From contig JADJOB010000001.1 of NCBI GenBank assembly GCA_016714025.1, forward strand, positions 124,001-188,000: a DNA stretch of 64,000 nt, written 5' to 3'. Source of the stretch: Saprospiraceae bacterium. Lineage in GTDB: Bacteria > Bacteroidota > Bacteroidia > Chitinophagales > Saprospiraceae. Below are positions 1-9,557 of this stretch, in pieces; position 1 is the first letter of the stretch, and each line of letters opens with the position of its first letter. The notes beneath the pieces are model-generated. The model was given only the letters and a program-made list of their open reading frames with translations. It ran no database searches and was not told the origin of the DNA. The translations under genes and the position numbers were made by a program.

Positions 1-404
1 TTGGCATTGGAGCGATGTCTAAAGCCCTGTCTTATTGCTACGCGCATTTTGAAGAAAGAATTCAACATTTAAAAAATATTAAAGATCAACTCCGCAAGAC
101 TATTTTAGAACAGTTTCCGGATGCCTTAATCAATACTCCTTTACAAGCATCCTCTCCAAAAATATTGAACGTGCAATTTCCGTTTTTTGAAGGGATTGAT
201 TTGATGACAATAAAACTGGATATTGAAGGCTTAAGTGTTTCCGGTGGCAGTGCATGTAATTCTGGGGCTGAAAAAGCAAGCCATGTGATCAGTAAAATTC
301 GTCCGGATCATCCAGGAAGAGCCATTCGTTTTTCATTTTCACATTTAACAAATTCTGAAGAAATTGAACGCTGTGTTTCAATACTTCGAAAAGTTGCACA
401 CTAG
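1..404 (+). CDS. Cysteine desulfurase (NifS/IscS-like), 3' part only
   Basis: C-terminal part of a PLP-dependent class V aminotransferase-fold cysteine desulfurase, which moves sulfur from L-cysteine to Fe-S cluster or thiolation acceptors. The reading frame is open to the left edge of the window (GIGAM is encoded before the first internal ATG at 15), so the N-terminal domain with the PLP lysine lies outside. The visible part carries the persulfide-forming Cys in the loop SGGSACNSG, followed by a segment typical of the family (RPDHPGRAIRFSFS). The gene ends two bases before the stop of the convergent protease gene. Which subfamily (IscS, NifS or SufS-like) it belongs to cannot be decided from the fragment. 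Confidence 0.9.
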   Translation, partial: GIGAMSKALSYCYAHFEERIQHLKNIKDQLRKTILEQFPDALINTPLQASSPKILNVQFPFFEGIDLMTIKLDIEGLSVSGGSACNSGAEKASHVISKIRPDHPGRAIRFSFSHLTNSEEIERCVSILRKVAH

Positions 405-405
405 C

Positions 406-3327
406 TTATTCACGTACAACTTTGATGATTCGGTAATTCGTATTAGAAAGATGGACACAAAGCCAATACATGCCTGGATTTAATTCAGTTTGAATATTTA
501 TCAGGCCATCATTTGAATTAATATTTTGGTACTTTACCTGCGAGCCATCCATTTTAAAATACTGAATTGCATTTATAAATTGGTGTTCAGGATTTTCCAA
601 GAATAAGTCATTGCTAAAAGGATTCGGAAACACTTTCAAAGTATTATTAACCAAATCCTTGTTTTTAATGATACATCCTGTACCTGGTGTTCTGAATGTT
701 AAAATAGCAGGCGATGTTAAAAATTCATTGCATTGCGTTTGAATTTGAATTTCATATAAACTGCAACTGTCCAGATTCTTTAATTGAACATCCCTTGAAT
801 CTCCATTGCCATAGTTCCACTCAGCATCATACAATTTACGGTAAGCAAAGGCAACCTGCCTTGGGTTAGTCATGATGGCTGTAAAAGATGCATTAGTTTG
901 ACTAATAGAATTTGGAACAATTGATTGAATTGCTTCACAAGGTCCCTCATTGATCCAGACACAATAATCTTCATACTCACCAAATTCTATAGATTGAAAA
1001 CAAGCGAGCGGAGTAGCATCAGATACTTCTGCATATTTCATGCAAATTCTCATGCGGGTTAAGCCAGTCTTTGCATTCAATGGAATTGGTAAATTATAAG
1101 ATTTTGAATAAATAAATTTCTCAGTAGGATCTGCAAAATTTTCCGCCGAATCAAAAAATCCATCTTGATTAAAATCAATCCATGCTGCAACAACTACCTG
1201 ACTGCTATCGCTCAGATAGCCTGCTTTAAAATTAACAGAATGGTTTGTTCCCTTTTCAAAAACATATGACTGGTTACTACCAATAAAATTTCCATAACCA
1301 GCATTATTTCCGCTGACATAAAGGATATTATCTATTGTAATTGAATGCAGCCACTCAAGGCTGCTGGATGGCCTGAATCTTTTGCAGTAATCAAGGTCAC
1401 CGCATTGTTGACAACCGTCCGTATTGATAAGCAACACATTACTTAAAGGACTGGGACGATTATTGCAAAAACTATAACATCGCAATTCATACTGAGCACA
1501 AGATTTAAGGTTCTCCAAAGAGAATAAATCATTTATTGGCTTGACAATAAACGTATCCCATTTTTGCGTGCCATTTAATCGGAGTAATGCTGTAATCTGA
1601 CCTGCCCCACTTGGATCACGAAATTTCAGTTTGACATCATGATCTGTTTTTGTGACAATTCTGAAATCATATGGTGATTCACAACAACCTGCTGTTTTAT
1701 AGATCCGAATGGGTGAATAAAAGGATTCATAGCGTTGGCAAGCATTTTTTATTTGTAATTCATATTCGGTACAAGGCTCTAAATGATCCAATAGCAGCTG
1801 ATTTCCGTCATATATAAGCGTGTCAACCCAACTGGTTTTGTCTTTAATCCGAAAGCGTACGCTAATGGGATAGATCGTAGTTGTTTCCCAAGCTAATAAT
1901 AAAGAATTCAAGCCTTGATGGGCAAGGTAAATGGGACTGGCATGCAAAAGACTTTGGAATAAATTCATTACGCCTCCTGAAACGGTGATATTGATCAAAT
2001 CATCATTCTGCTTTGCCGAGTTGATGATTATTTGTTTTACCTCCAAAGCCGCTTGAGCAGGATTTGATTTTGTCAAAGCAGCCAAATTGGTACAAGGAAG
2101 AGAATAAATTAATCCAACAGCCCCGCTTACCTGTGGACAGGCTGCACTGGTACCACTAAAGGTTCTGTAGGTATTGTTTATGTACGTCGTGTAAACCGAT
2201 TCACCATAAGCGCCAATGTCAATTGATTTTTTTCCGTATCCGGAATTATTATCTTTTTTATCGAGATCATCCATGTTGGTAACCGTAAGTAGGTAATCGC
2301 TTTCGCAAGTTGTCGGCAAATCCCCTTCAATGTCAACATCAACATTTTGGTTGGTAGTGGATGCAACATTTAGAATGCCTACACTCCCCAAACTGTCATA
2401 AATAGCACACCATAAAGGAGCATCTTCAGGTCGTGCATTGTCGGCACCCCAGGATGAATTGGTAGCCACGACAAAAGCGCCTTGTTTACCATTTGATTGA
2501 TTGTATTGACGACGAAATAAAAATGGGTACGCATAGGATTCCAGCGCATTGGCTTCATCTCCACCTCCGGCAACCACCATGATTTTAACATTCCAATTTA
2601 CACCACTGATTCCTTTCAGATTATTACCTCGAGCTCCGATGAGACCCATTACAGGGGTTCCATGTTTCCCTAATTCAAACACATCGTTGTTTGTGTAGGT
2701 GTTCCAACCATGAAAATCATCAACATATCCATTTAAGTCATCGTCTATACCATTGGCATTTATTTCCTTTAAGTTGAGCCAAAGATTGTCAAAAAGGTCC
2801 TCATGAAACCAATCAACACCATCATCAATCACACAAATGACAATGGTATCCCCATTTTCGGTATATCCGCCGGTGGTCAGATCCCAGGCTTTTTCAGAAT
2901 CAAAATCAGCTTCTGGGTTTCGTCCATTTGAACCGTCATTTAAATGATGCCACTGCCTGTTAAAAAAAGGATCGTTTGGAATCAGGCGTTCCTGAATTAA
3001 ATGATTTCTTTGAGCATTTAAAATCTCAGGAATCTGTCGTAATTGATTGATCAGAGCTGTTTCATTATACTGACTGTAATCAAATTTCAAAAGCCATAAA
3101 TTCCAAACCGGACCTAATTTTCTTATTGGCTGTACCAAGCTCAATGCAGATTTTGCCCTTTTCCAAGTTGCCTGAGACTTTAAACTACTAAAATCCACCC
3201 CGGGAGCAAGTTGCACAATGAGCTCACCTTGCTTATAATTTAAGGACTGGGAATGCATTAGAGCAGCCATAAAATTGAAAATGGCAATGACAAGCAACCT
3301 TAAGAAAATTCGGTAATATTGAAACAT
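406..3327 (-). CDS. Secreted subtilisin-like (S8) protease with Fn3, GEVED and T9SS sorting domains
   Basis: Large (973 aa) secreted serine endopeptidase. An N-terminal hydrophobic signal segment (residues about 8-26) is followed by a short propeptide-like region, then the S8 catalytic domain with Asp168 (VIDDG), His222 (KHGTPVMG) and Ser394 (SGTSAACPQ). The oxyanion Asn sits in an unusual VASTTN context instead of the common AAGN. Fibronectin III-like modules follow (about 465-640), then a GEVED-type domain (about 690-795, with IDFNQDGFFD and EFGEYEDY), another Fn3-like stretch, and a C-terminal 80-residue T9SS type A-like sorting domain starting at VFPNPF. The product is therefore expected to cross the outer membrane by the type IX system and be attached to the surface or released. 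Monocistronic; a near-consensus -7 box (TACCTTTT on the minus strand) lies just upstream of the start. Confidence 0.92.
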   Translation of the reverse strand: MFQYYRIFLRLLVIAIFNFMAALMHSQSLNYKQGELIVQLAPGVDFSSLKSQATWKRAKSALSLVQPIRKLGPVWNLWLLKFDYSQYNETALINQLRQIPEILNAQRNHLIQERLIPNDPFFNRQWHHLNDGSNGRNPEADFDSEKAWDLTTGGYTENGDTIVICVIDDGVDWFHEDLFDNLWLNLKEINANGIDDDLNGYVDDFHGWNTYTNNDVFELGKHGTPVMGLIGARGNNLKGISGVNWNVKIMVVAGGGDEANALESYAYPFLFRRQYNQSNGKQGAFVVATNSSWGADNARPEDAPLWCAIYDSLGSVGILNVASTTNQNVDVDIEGDLPTTCESDYLLTVTNMDDLDKKDNNSGYGKKSIDIGAYGESVYTTYINNTYRTFSGTSAACPQVSGAVGLIYSLPCTNLAALTKSNPAQAALEVKQIIINSAKQNDDLINITVSGGVMNLFQSLLHASPIYLAHQGLNSLLLAWETTTIYPISVRFRIKDKTSWVDTLIYDGNQLLLDHLEPCTEYELQIKNACQRYESFYSPIRIYKTAGCCESPYDFRIVTKTDHDVKLKFRDPSGAGQITALLRLNGTQKWDTFIVKPINDLFSLENLKSCAQYELRCYSFCNNRPSPLSNVLLINTDGCQQCGDLDYCKRFRPSSSLEWLHSITIDNILYVSGNNAGYGNFIGSNQSYVFEKGTNHSVNFKAGYLSDSSQVVVAAWIDFNQDGFFDSAENFADPTEKFIYSKSYNLPIPLNAKTGLTRMRICMKYAEVSDATPLACFQSIEFGEYEDYCVWINEGPCEAIQSIVPNSISQTNASFTAIMTNPRQVAFAYRKLYDAEWNYGNGDSRDVQLKNLDSCSLYEIQIQTQCNEFLTSPAILTFRTPGTGCIIKNKDLVNNTLKVFPNPFSNDLFLENPEHQFINAIQYFKMDGSQVKYQNINSNDGLINIQTELNPGMYWLCVHLSNTNYRIIKVVRE

Positions 3328-3489
3328 CTGGAGTATTTAAACCTGTGAAAAGGTACACAATATTAGAAAACGTCCAGGAAATCAAAAAATATATTAAATA
3401 TTTTAGTAATCTGTATATAAATTACAAATATTTTTAATATATTAGCGCTTTAATAACAGACGCCTACCAAGGTAACCAAAATTGAAACT

Positions 3490-4422
3490 ATGAAAAAAAT
3501 TATTCTTATTTCATTGGGATTGATACTCGTCAGTCCACTTTCTGATCTCGTTTCCCAGAATAGTGACCTCAAGAAGCCGAATCAGACTTTAACGGTCAAA
3601 AAGCAAGAAACCGCATCAAAGCCGATAGAAGCTGAACTAAAAGCAATGGCTGTTCCAGCACAATTAACACCAAAGGCAGCTAAAAGCACAACAGCAATTC
3701 CTGAATCTGAAGTTCGTCAAACAAAACAAACTTCCATTATCGATGAAAGCAGCACTGGATCGAATGCCATGCAAGAATTAGTCGGTGTGAGCCTCATGGC
3801 AACTGATAAAATACTATTATTTGATGACCCCGCTATTTCAGGTAAGCCCGATGCACAGGCTAATAAACTGTATTTTGTTCAAATTACAGCGCTCAGTAAG
3901 TTTACTGATAAAATGACGGATCGATTTAGTAAGTACGCTGCATATGGAGATGTATACAAAGTGGATGCAGATGGAGCTACAAAAATTCGCATTGGTAGTT
4001 TTCAAGACGTCAATGAAGCCATTGCCGTGTTAAATCTTCTAAAGAAAAATGGATTAAAAGATGCTTTCATCGTAGCCGATATTCTGGATACAGGAAGATC
4101 CACGATGTTATTTAAATCTACTGCCTCTGCTCCGAAAGCTACTCCTAATACGGAAGCTCCTAATACTAAAACAACTAATTTTGAAGATGGAAAATACAAA
4201 ATTCGGGTTTCTGAATACAAGGCACCAGATTGGTTTGATGTCAGCAAAATAAATGATTTAGGAAATATTGAACATTGGACTAAAGGTGGTTGGACCATTA
4301 TCGTGTTAGGAAATTATCAAACAGAACAAACAGCAAAAGATGTTATGGATAAATTAAAAACAAGAGGATTTAAAGAAGCCTATATCGTTGTTGAGGAAAA
4401 TGGAAAACTTTACAGACAATAA
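3490..4422 (+). CDS. Exported SPOR-domain protein
   Basis: A 310-aa protein with an N-terminal signal peptide (MKKIILISLGLILV...), a low-complexity Lys/Thr/Ala/Pro-rich linker, and two SPOR-like modules at about residues 125-200 and 235-307. Each has the alternating pattern of a YFVQI or YKIRV strand, a helix, then a short IRIG or IIVLG strand and a second helix. SPOR domains bind denuded glycan strands of peptidoglycan, so a periplasmic cell-envelope role is likely. No enzyme domain is visible. Single gene, followed by a clear terminator. Confidence 0.75.
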   Translation: MKKIILISLGLILVSPLSDLVSQNSDLKKPNQTLTVKKQETASKPIEAELKAMAVPAQLTPKAAKSTTAIPESEVRQTKQTSIIDESSTGSNAMQELVGVSLMATDKILLFDDPAISGKPDAQANKLYFVQITALSKFTDKMTDRFSKYAAYGDVYKVDADGATKIRIGSFQDVNEAIAVLNLLKKNGLKDAFIVADILDTGRSTMLFKSTASAPKATPNTEAPNTKTTNFEDGKYKIRVSEYKAPDWFDVSKINDLGNIEHWTKGGWTIIVLGNYQTEQTAKDVMDKLKTRGFKEAYIVVEENGKLYRQ

Positions 4423-4440
4423 AATAATTTAAAACATATT

Positions 4441-4475
4441 AAAAGCCGGTGACTAAACTCATCGGCTTTTTTTAT
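4441..4475 (+). terminator. Rho-independent terminator after the SPOR gene
   Basis: Stem AAAGCCGGTGA / TCATCGGCTTT (one G-T wobble) with a six-base loop and a T run on the + strand. It lies 18 bp after the SPOR gene stop. Confidence 0.85.
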
Positions 4476-4499
4476 TGAATTTAATCTATAATTTATACT

Positions 4500-5198
4500 A
4501 TGCAAGATTCATTTAAATCCGATCTAACGGGAAAAGAGTATTCCATCATGGAACGGATCCCGGCATCCACAATCAGAAAATCAATTTTTGATCTGATACT
4601 TAAAGATAAATCCGATTTTAATCAGAATAGTTGCATTTCAATATCTGAATTAAACTTATACCGCGAACGATTTATAGCCAATACCCTGGTTCAGGAAGTG
4701 GATGATTTGGCAGACTTGCGTGAAAATGTATTACACGCTATCAAGGATGAAACCAGCTTAACAGATCAAATAGAAAAGGATGACAGTACGCTATTAAGCC
4801 CCGGACAGCGCTTAGCCGATTTGGTAGCAAGCTTTGGGGGTAGTTGGACATTCATACTTACATTTTTAGGATTTATAGCCATCTGGATCGTAATGAATAT
4901 CTTTTGGTTTAGGCACCAGCAATTTGACCCCTATCCGTTTATACTGCTCAATTTAATACTGTCCTGCATTGCTTCTTTGCAGGCACCAATCATCATGATG
5001 AGTCAGAACCGTCAAGAAGAAAAGGATCGGGAGCGTTCTAAAAAGGATTACATGATCAATTTAAAATCAGAACTGGAAATTAGAATGTTGCATGAAAAAT
5101 TAGACCATTTGATATTACACCAACAAAGGGAATTAATAGAAATTCAAAAACTTCAAATAGAAATGATGAATGATATCATGAATAAAATTAAATCCTAA
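4500..5198 (+). CDS. DUF1003 family inner-membrane protein
   Basis: A 232-aa protein matching the DUF1003 layout: a soluble N-terminal region (about 1-95), the family hallmark LADLVASFGGSWTFI leading into two transmembrane helices (about 112-135 and 143-165), the IIMMSQNRQ segment, and a charged C-terminal helical tail (about 170-232) predicted as coiled coil. Molecular function is unknown for the family; a membrane-stress or transport role is only guesswork. Stands alone between terminators. Confidence 0.85.
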   Translation: MQDSFKSDLTGKEYSIMERIPASTIRKSIFDLILKDKSDFNQNSCISISELNLYRERFIANTLVQEVDDLADLRENVLHAIKDETSLTDQIEKDDSTLLSPGQRLADLVASFGGSWTFILTFLGFIAIWIVMNIFWFRHQQFDPYPFILLNLILSCIASLQAPIIMMSQNRQEEKDRERSKKDYMINLKSELEIRMLHEKLDHLILHQQRELIEIQKLQIEMMNDIMNKIKS

Positions 5199-5222
5199 AA
5201 TGATTGTTCAATAATCATTTTT
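5198..5222. terminator. Bidirectional terminator between convergent genes
   Basis: Perfect 8-bp stem AAATGATT / AATCATTT around GTTCAAT, with A and T runs on its flanks. It overlaps the stop codons of both the DUF1003 gene and the YwqK-like gene, so each transcript can end here. Confidence 0.6.
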
Positions 5223-5685
5223 GTAATCTTATCCCGTTTACCTCGACAAGATTTTCCATATCATACTTAGCAAAAAAATATTGTGTTCCGGTCGTGTCAA
5301 ATTTTCGAACGTATCCGTTTTTCAAGCCGTTTTTATACTCAACGATTAATTTAATCCTTCCATTTTCATAAAAGCTGGTATCTCCTCCATTTTGTTTATC
5401 CTTTTCAAAATATTGGACTTCTTCAACGGAGCCTTGAGGATAATAGAATGTGCTTTTGCCAGTTTGGAAATCATCTTTAAACAAGCGCACGGATCTAATT
5501 TTACCATCTGCATAATAATCAATCATTTCCCCTTCCTTTTTGTTATTGATCAATTGGGTCCTTTTACTAATTGCTCCGGTTCCATAATATTTCAATTCTT
5601 CTTTTGGGCTGTTTTTACAACAAAACAAGCAGCTCAGGATTATACCTAAATAAATTGGAGTTGAATAGTTAAAATGTAATGTCAT
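5215..5685 (-). CDS. YwqK-like MORN-repeat lipoprotein
   Basis: A 156-aa protein with an N-terminal hydrophobic segment ending at a CLFCC cysteine cluster, so probably a lipoprotein. The rest is a run of about 22-residue MORN-like repeats (for example EGEMIDYYADGKI, TGKSTFYYPQGSVE, NGGDTSFYENGRI, NGYVRKFDTTG) of the type annotated as the YwqK family antitoxin module. In Bacteroidota these proteins are common and usually lack a partner toxin. None is adjacent here, so I would not assign an antitoxin role. Confidence 0.75.
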   Translation of the reverse strand: MTLHFNYSTPIYLGIILSCLFCCKNSPKEELKYYGTGAISKRTQLINNKKEGEMIDYYADGKIRSVRLFKDDFQTGKSTFYYPQGSVEEVQYFEKDKQNGGDTSFYENGRIKLIVEYKNGLKNGYVRKFDTTGTQYFFAKYDMENLVEVNGIRLQK

Positions 5686-5749
5686 TTTATTAAAAAATTA
5701 GGATTAAAATTACATACAAAATGTAATTAATAAATTGGAACACCCTGTT

Positions 5750-5790
5750 TTACTAAAAAAAAGAGGCTGAATGTAACATTCAACCTCTCT
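5750..5790 (-). terminator. Rho-independent terminator for the first haloperoxidase gene
   Basis: On the minus strand the hairpin GAGGTTGAATG / CATTCAGCCTC (one mismatch, 3-nt loop) is followed by a long T run. It starts about 30 bp after the stop at 5817. Confidence 0.8.
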
Positions 5791-5816
5791 TATATTTAGA
5801 TCTAATATTTATGAAA

Positions 5817-7214
5817 TTATTGTTTCTTTTTCCAAGGTAGGTTGTTTACAGCTCTACCTATTTTTGTACCAAAGTTTACACCTTCGTCACAGTCCATTCT
5901 CCAGTGTACACCCAATAATACGCGTGACCATGCATTTTCAAGAGCCATTTCATAAAGGCTTCCAAAACTTCTTGGTTTGCCTTCAAATTCAGTTCTGTTT
6001 TCGTGACATCTGTCAGTCATGGAGTATGCATAACCAAACACGCTGGCTAATGCTTCAGCAGCTGCAGCACCCATTGTAGAGTGACCAGAAGGATAAGCTG
6101 GAAATGGTGGAGTAAAGCCAATATCCCCAGTTAAAGGATTATCCAAATTTGGTTTGTAATTTGGGTCGATTACCTTTAAAATATAAGTAACCGGACGTTC
6201 TACATTATAAATATATTTTGAATTCCATGCACCTACTGCTGCATCACTTAAAGCCATACCACATTTTACATAAGCAACTGTAGCAGTTTCTAAATTCGAT
6301 TTTTCAGTTTGAATAATTTGGTTTGCAACGGCAATCCAGCGGGGTCCGGGGCTGAATGTAAGATTTAACAAATCATCACTCCAAAATTCACCTATCCATT
6401 CAGTTTGATAATTAGAAGCTGTTTTGGTATAAACCTGTAAAGCTTGAGAATAATACTCGGAATTTGGATTTTCTGAATATTGCATAAAATAAGCAGAAGG
6501 GGGCAAACAAATTTTCTCAGTTTCTGTGATTGCAAAGGTTCTTGCTTTTCCATAAATGGCGCCCATAGGCTTTGTTGGTCCAGGAACAGTTGGTTTCCAA
6601 TCTCCAGGACCTCTGTAATGAGCCGACCAATCGTAAGTTCCAAATGGATCTTTGTAGTGATCATGTCCATAAAAGTCAGTTGTTGACCAATTCCATACAG
6701 CCAAACCTACTTCATTACCAAAAGCTTTTGAAGCATTGTAGGTTTCTTCACCAGCTTCGGCCAAAAATTTTGCATTCTGGCTGCTGATTAAACCATCTAC
6801 ACGAATTTTAACTTCTGATTTAATATCGGGGAAAAACTTAGGAATCATTGTAACGTATATCGAGTGAACAACCGTTGGCCAATGGTATTTGGTACCATCC
6901 TTTACTTTGGGAATATTCAATCCAGGATATCGACTTGCAATCGAATTATAATCTGGCATCCCACTGATTAGTGCTTCGTAACATGCCAATCCCATTAAAC
7001 CCAAAGATCTTGGAGCTGGACCAGGTCTGTAACCAGCAGCATAGCGCTCAATTTCAAGGAACATTTTATTCCATTCGAGAGATGCATTTGCATCATAGTC
7101 AGAAACAAGATTTGCAAGATCTGATTTTTTGTCATCATCTTTACTACAAGAGCTGTAAAACAATATCAAACTTGCGGAAAGAAGAAATAAGGATAATAAT
7201 TGCTTGATTTTCAT
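5817..7214 (-). CDS. Vanadium-dependent haloperoxidase / PAP2-family lipoprotein (paralogue 1)
   Basis: A 465-aa exported protein of the vanadium haloperoxidase/PAP2 phosphatase superfamily. The full vanadate/phosphate-binding signature is present: Lys333-x6-Arg340-Pro (KYIYNVERP), Pro375-Ser-Gly-His378, and Ser430-Arg-x5-His437-x3-Asp441. Family members either oxidise halides with H2O2 or hydrolyse phosphate esters; the sequence alone does not separate these. The signal sequence ends SSC-SKDDD, giving a lipoprotein with an acidic stretch after the Cys, like the surface-lipoprotein export signals of Bacteroidota. It is divergent from the response regulator gene at 7388, and a second paralogue lies beyond the sensor kinase. 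Confidence 0.88.
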   Translation of the reverse strand: MKIKQLLSLFLLSASLILFYSSCSKDDDKKSDLANLVSDYDANASLEWNKMFLEIERYAAGYRPGPAPRSLGLMGLACYEALISGMPDYNSIASRYPGLNIPKVKDGTKYHWPTVVHSIYVTMIPKFFPDIKSEVKIRVDGLISSQNAKFLAEAGEETYNASKAFGNEVGLAVWNWSTTDFYGHDHYKDPFGTYDWSAHYRGPGDWKPTVPGPTKPMGAIYGKARTFAITETEKICLPPSAYFMQYSENPNSEYYSQALQVYTKTASNYQTEWIGEFWSDDLLNLTFSPGPRWIAVANQIIQTEKSNLETATVAYVKCGMALSDAAVGAWNSKYIYNVERPVTYILKVIDPNYKPNLDNPLTGDIGFTPPFPAYPSGHSTMGAAAAEALASVFGYAYSMTDRCHENRTEFEGKPRSFGSLYEMALENAWSRVLLGVHWRMDCDEGVNFGTKIGRAVNNLPWKKKQ

Positions 7215-7253
7215 AGATTAGAAATGATATTAAAAAATATTTCGTTCGAAGTA

Positions 7254-7261
7254 CAAAGTTA
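7254..7261 (-). promoter_or_regulatory. Candidate -7 promoter element of haloperoxidase 1
   Basis: TAACTTTG on the minus strand matches the Bacteroidota TAnnTTTG -7 box. It lies 40 bp upstream of the ATG at 7214. No convincing -33 TTG at the usual spacing was seen. Confidence 0.45.
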
Positions 7262-7387
7262 ATTTCCTACCAAACGGAGGTGCTTAAGAAGCTTTTAGAA
7301 TCTAATTAGAATTTCCTTAAAATCGAATTAACATTTGAAAACATGCACCGCCTTCACGATATTTGGAAGTCGCCCTGAATTAATTCC

Positions 7388-8068
7388 ATGAGAGTACTTG
7401 TAATTGAAGATGAATTTAAAGCTATTGAAGCCCTAAAACAGGGTTTTGAAGAAAATCAGATTGGAGTAGATTTGGCCCATGAAGGCTTAAATGGACTTCG
7501 ATTGGCCTTGGAAAATGATTACGACGTGATCATCTCTGATATAATTATGCCCAATTTGAATGGAATCGACCTGGTCAAATCGTTACGGGAAAAAAACCAA
7601 AGTACCCCAATCATATTGTTAACCGCTCTTGCTGGTGCGAATAATACCGTTGAAGGCCTGGAAGCCGGAGCAGATGATTATTTAGTTAAACCGTTTGAAT
7701 TCAAAGAGTTACTTGCCCGGGTGAAAGCACTATCCCGAAGGGGCAAAGGAAGGGCACAGGCCAATCAAATTTTAATTTTCGAGGATGTGCGGATGGACAT
7801 CGATGCCAAAGAATTTTACAGGGCAAACAAGAAAATCGACCTGACTCCTAAGGAATTTGCACTACTAGAATACTTTTTGAGACATCAAGGTCGCGTAATC
7901 TCTAAAGCCGAAATTGCAGAAAAGGTCTGGGATATTCACTTTGATACCAATACCAATATGATCGAAGTTTACATTAATTATTTACGAAACAAAATGGACA
8001 GACCTTTTGATAAGAAGCTGATACACACTATATTTGGAGCCGGTTACATATTTAAATTGGAACAATAA
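7388..8068 (+). CDS. OmpR/PhoB-family response regulator
   Basis: A 226-aa two-domain response regulator. The receiver domain (1-118) has the acidic pair ED (7-8), phospho-acceptor Asp51 (VIISDIIMP), Thr79 and Lys101 (LVKPFEF). A winged-helix DNA-binding domain follows (about 130-226: LTPKEFALLEYF... VYINYLRNKMD...). The partner kinase follows 39 bp downstream. Diverges from haloperoxidase 1, and haloperoxidase 2 sits at the end of its own operon, which makes both enzymes plausible targets. This is inference from position. Confidence 0.93.
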   Translation: MRVLVIEDEFKAIEALKQGFEENQIGVDLAHEGLNGLRLALENDYDVIISDIIMPNLNGIDLVKSLREKNQSTPIILLTALAGANNTVEGLEAGADDYLVKPFEFKELLARVKALSRRGKGRAQANQILIFEDVRMDIDAKEFYRANKKIDLTPKEFALLEYFLRHQGRVISKAEIAEKVWDIHFDTNTNMIEVYINYLRNKMDRPFDKKLIHTIFGAGYIFKLEQ

Positions 8069-8107
8069 GCTTTAAAAAGCTTCAATTCATTAAACACCTG
8101 TTTCGCC

Positions 8108-9541
8108 ATGCAAATTCGCCGAAGACTTACGATACAATTTATTTTGATCGTTGCAATTATTATGGTTTTTGCATTGATGTTTATTCATTTTGAGTTTGAG
8201 GAGCAGGTTCGGGATGACTTTTATAGCAATCTTAAATCTAAAGCCATCATGACAGCCGACATGATTGTTGGTCATGAAGTACTATATAATGAAAAAAAGA
8301 ATGAAACCAATCCAAACTTATCAATTTACACTGAAAATATAACGATTTATAATCAGGATAATAAACGAATATATAGCTTCAATCCTGGTTCTGAATTTCT
8401 GGATGCTGGAAAATTGTCAGAGATTAAAAGTTCCGGTGAATACCGATTTAACAGAGAAGCTTTTAATGCGCTTGGTTTAGTATACCACGATAAGTCAAAC
8501 AATAATTACGTAGTCGTTGCGGAGGCTGTGTTTAAATCTGAGCATCTCAATGATCTAACCAAAATATTAATGTTGGTTTTTATTTTGTTTATTGTATTAG
8601 TTGCTATCGGTGGTTGGATTTTCGCTGGTCAAGCTTTGGCTCCGGTAAACCACATTATGAATGAACTGGAGGAGATTCTTCCAACCGATATGAGTCATCG
8701 TTTAAAAATCCACAATCAAAACGATGAACTTTCGCGATTGGTAATCACCTTCAATAATTTATTAGACCGGATTCAAAAAGCTTTTGTTACACAAAAATTA
8801 TTTTTATCCAACATATCACACGAACTTAAAAATCCATTGAGTGTGATCATTAGCCAAATTGAGGTGAGTTTGCAAAATGAACGCACTCCACAACAATACA
8901 AAGAAACACTTAATTCTATTTTAGACGATACAAAAAATTTAAATGAAGTTTCAAATAAACTCATGCAACTTGCAAGAATCACCGCTGACCATACAGTCGT
9001 TGAGTTTAATGAATTTCGCATAGATGAATTAGTATGGCAAGTGAAGTCACAACTTGTAAAAGCACATCCTGAATATAAGATTCATTTTGAAATTTTCAAT
9101 TTACCAGAAGACGAACGCAATCTGGTTGTGAATGCCAATGAAGCATTAATTAAAACGGCACTCGTCAACTTGATTGAAAATGGATGCAAATTTAGTCCGG
9201 ATTATAAAATTAAAGTATTGATGGATTGTCAACTGAATCAACAGATTCAAATTGATATCGTAGACAATGGACCAGGTATTAATGAAGCCGATCTTCCTTA
9301 TATTTTTGAACCATTTTACCGGAGTCCACAAACATCTGTGATTAAAGGGTCCGGTATTGGATTGTCCCTGGTTTCATCTATATTAAAAATCCATAAAATT
9401 CGAATGGATGTATTTCCAGGAGTATCTGGTGGAACCGTTTTTAGATTGATGTTTACCCCAATAGCCATTCAACAAACTGAACTTACTTCAAAACCCATAG
9501 CGCTTCAGTCCAAAACTCAATTTGAATTGCAGTACCATTAA
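8108..9541 (+). CDS. Membrane sensor histidine kinase
   Basis: A 477-aa HAMP-containing kinase: TM1 (about 8-27), a periplasmic sensor region (about 30-148), TM2 (about 152-173), HAMP (about 174-226), HisKA with His238 (NISHELKNPLS), and a HATPase domain with the N box (NLIENGCKF), G1 (DNGPGI) and G2 (GSGIGLSL). The stimulus is unknown. Translated with the preceding regulator; the stop codon is 16 bp before the GTG start of haloperoxidase 2, so all three genes are probably co-transcribed. Confidence 0.92.
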   Translation: MQIRRRLTIQFILIVAIIMVFALMFIHFEFEEQVRDDFYSNLKSKAIMTADMIVGHEVLYNEKKNETNPNLSIYTENITIYNQDNKRIYSFNPGSEFLDAGKLSEIKSSGEYRFNREAFNALGLVYHDKSNNNYVVVAEAVFKSEHLNDLTKILMLVFILFIVLVAIGGWIFAGQALAPVNHIMNELEEILPTDMSHRLKIHNQNDELSRLVITFNNLLDRIQKAFVTQKLFLSNISHELKNPLSVIISQIEVSLQNERTPQQYKETLNSILDDTKNLNEVSNKLMQLARITADHTVVEFNEFRIDELVWQVKSQLVKAHPEYKIHFEIFNLPEDERNLVVNANEALIKTALVNLIENGCKFSPDYKIKVLMDCQLNQQIQIDIVDNGPGINEADLPYIFEPFYRSPQTSVIKGSGIGLSLVSSILKIHKIRMDVFPGVSGGTVFRLMFTPIAIQQTELTSKPIALQSKTQFELQYH

Positions 9542-9557
9542 ATAGTAAAATCTAATT

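Noticed and set aside
4002..4298. 98-aa minus-strand frame within the SPOR gene
   Set aside because: Antisense to a protein with recognisable SPOR domains; no independent signals.
5215..5685. YwqK-like protein as antitoxin of a toxin-antitoxin pair
   Set aside because: No toxin-like gene is beside it; MORN-repeat lipoproteins of this type are common alone.
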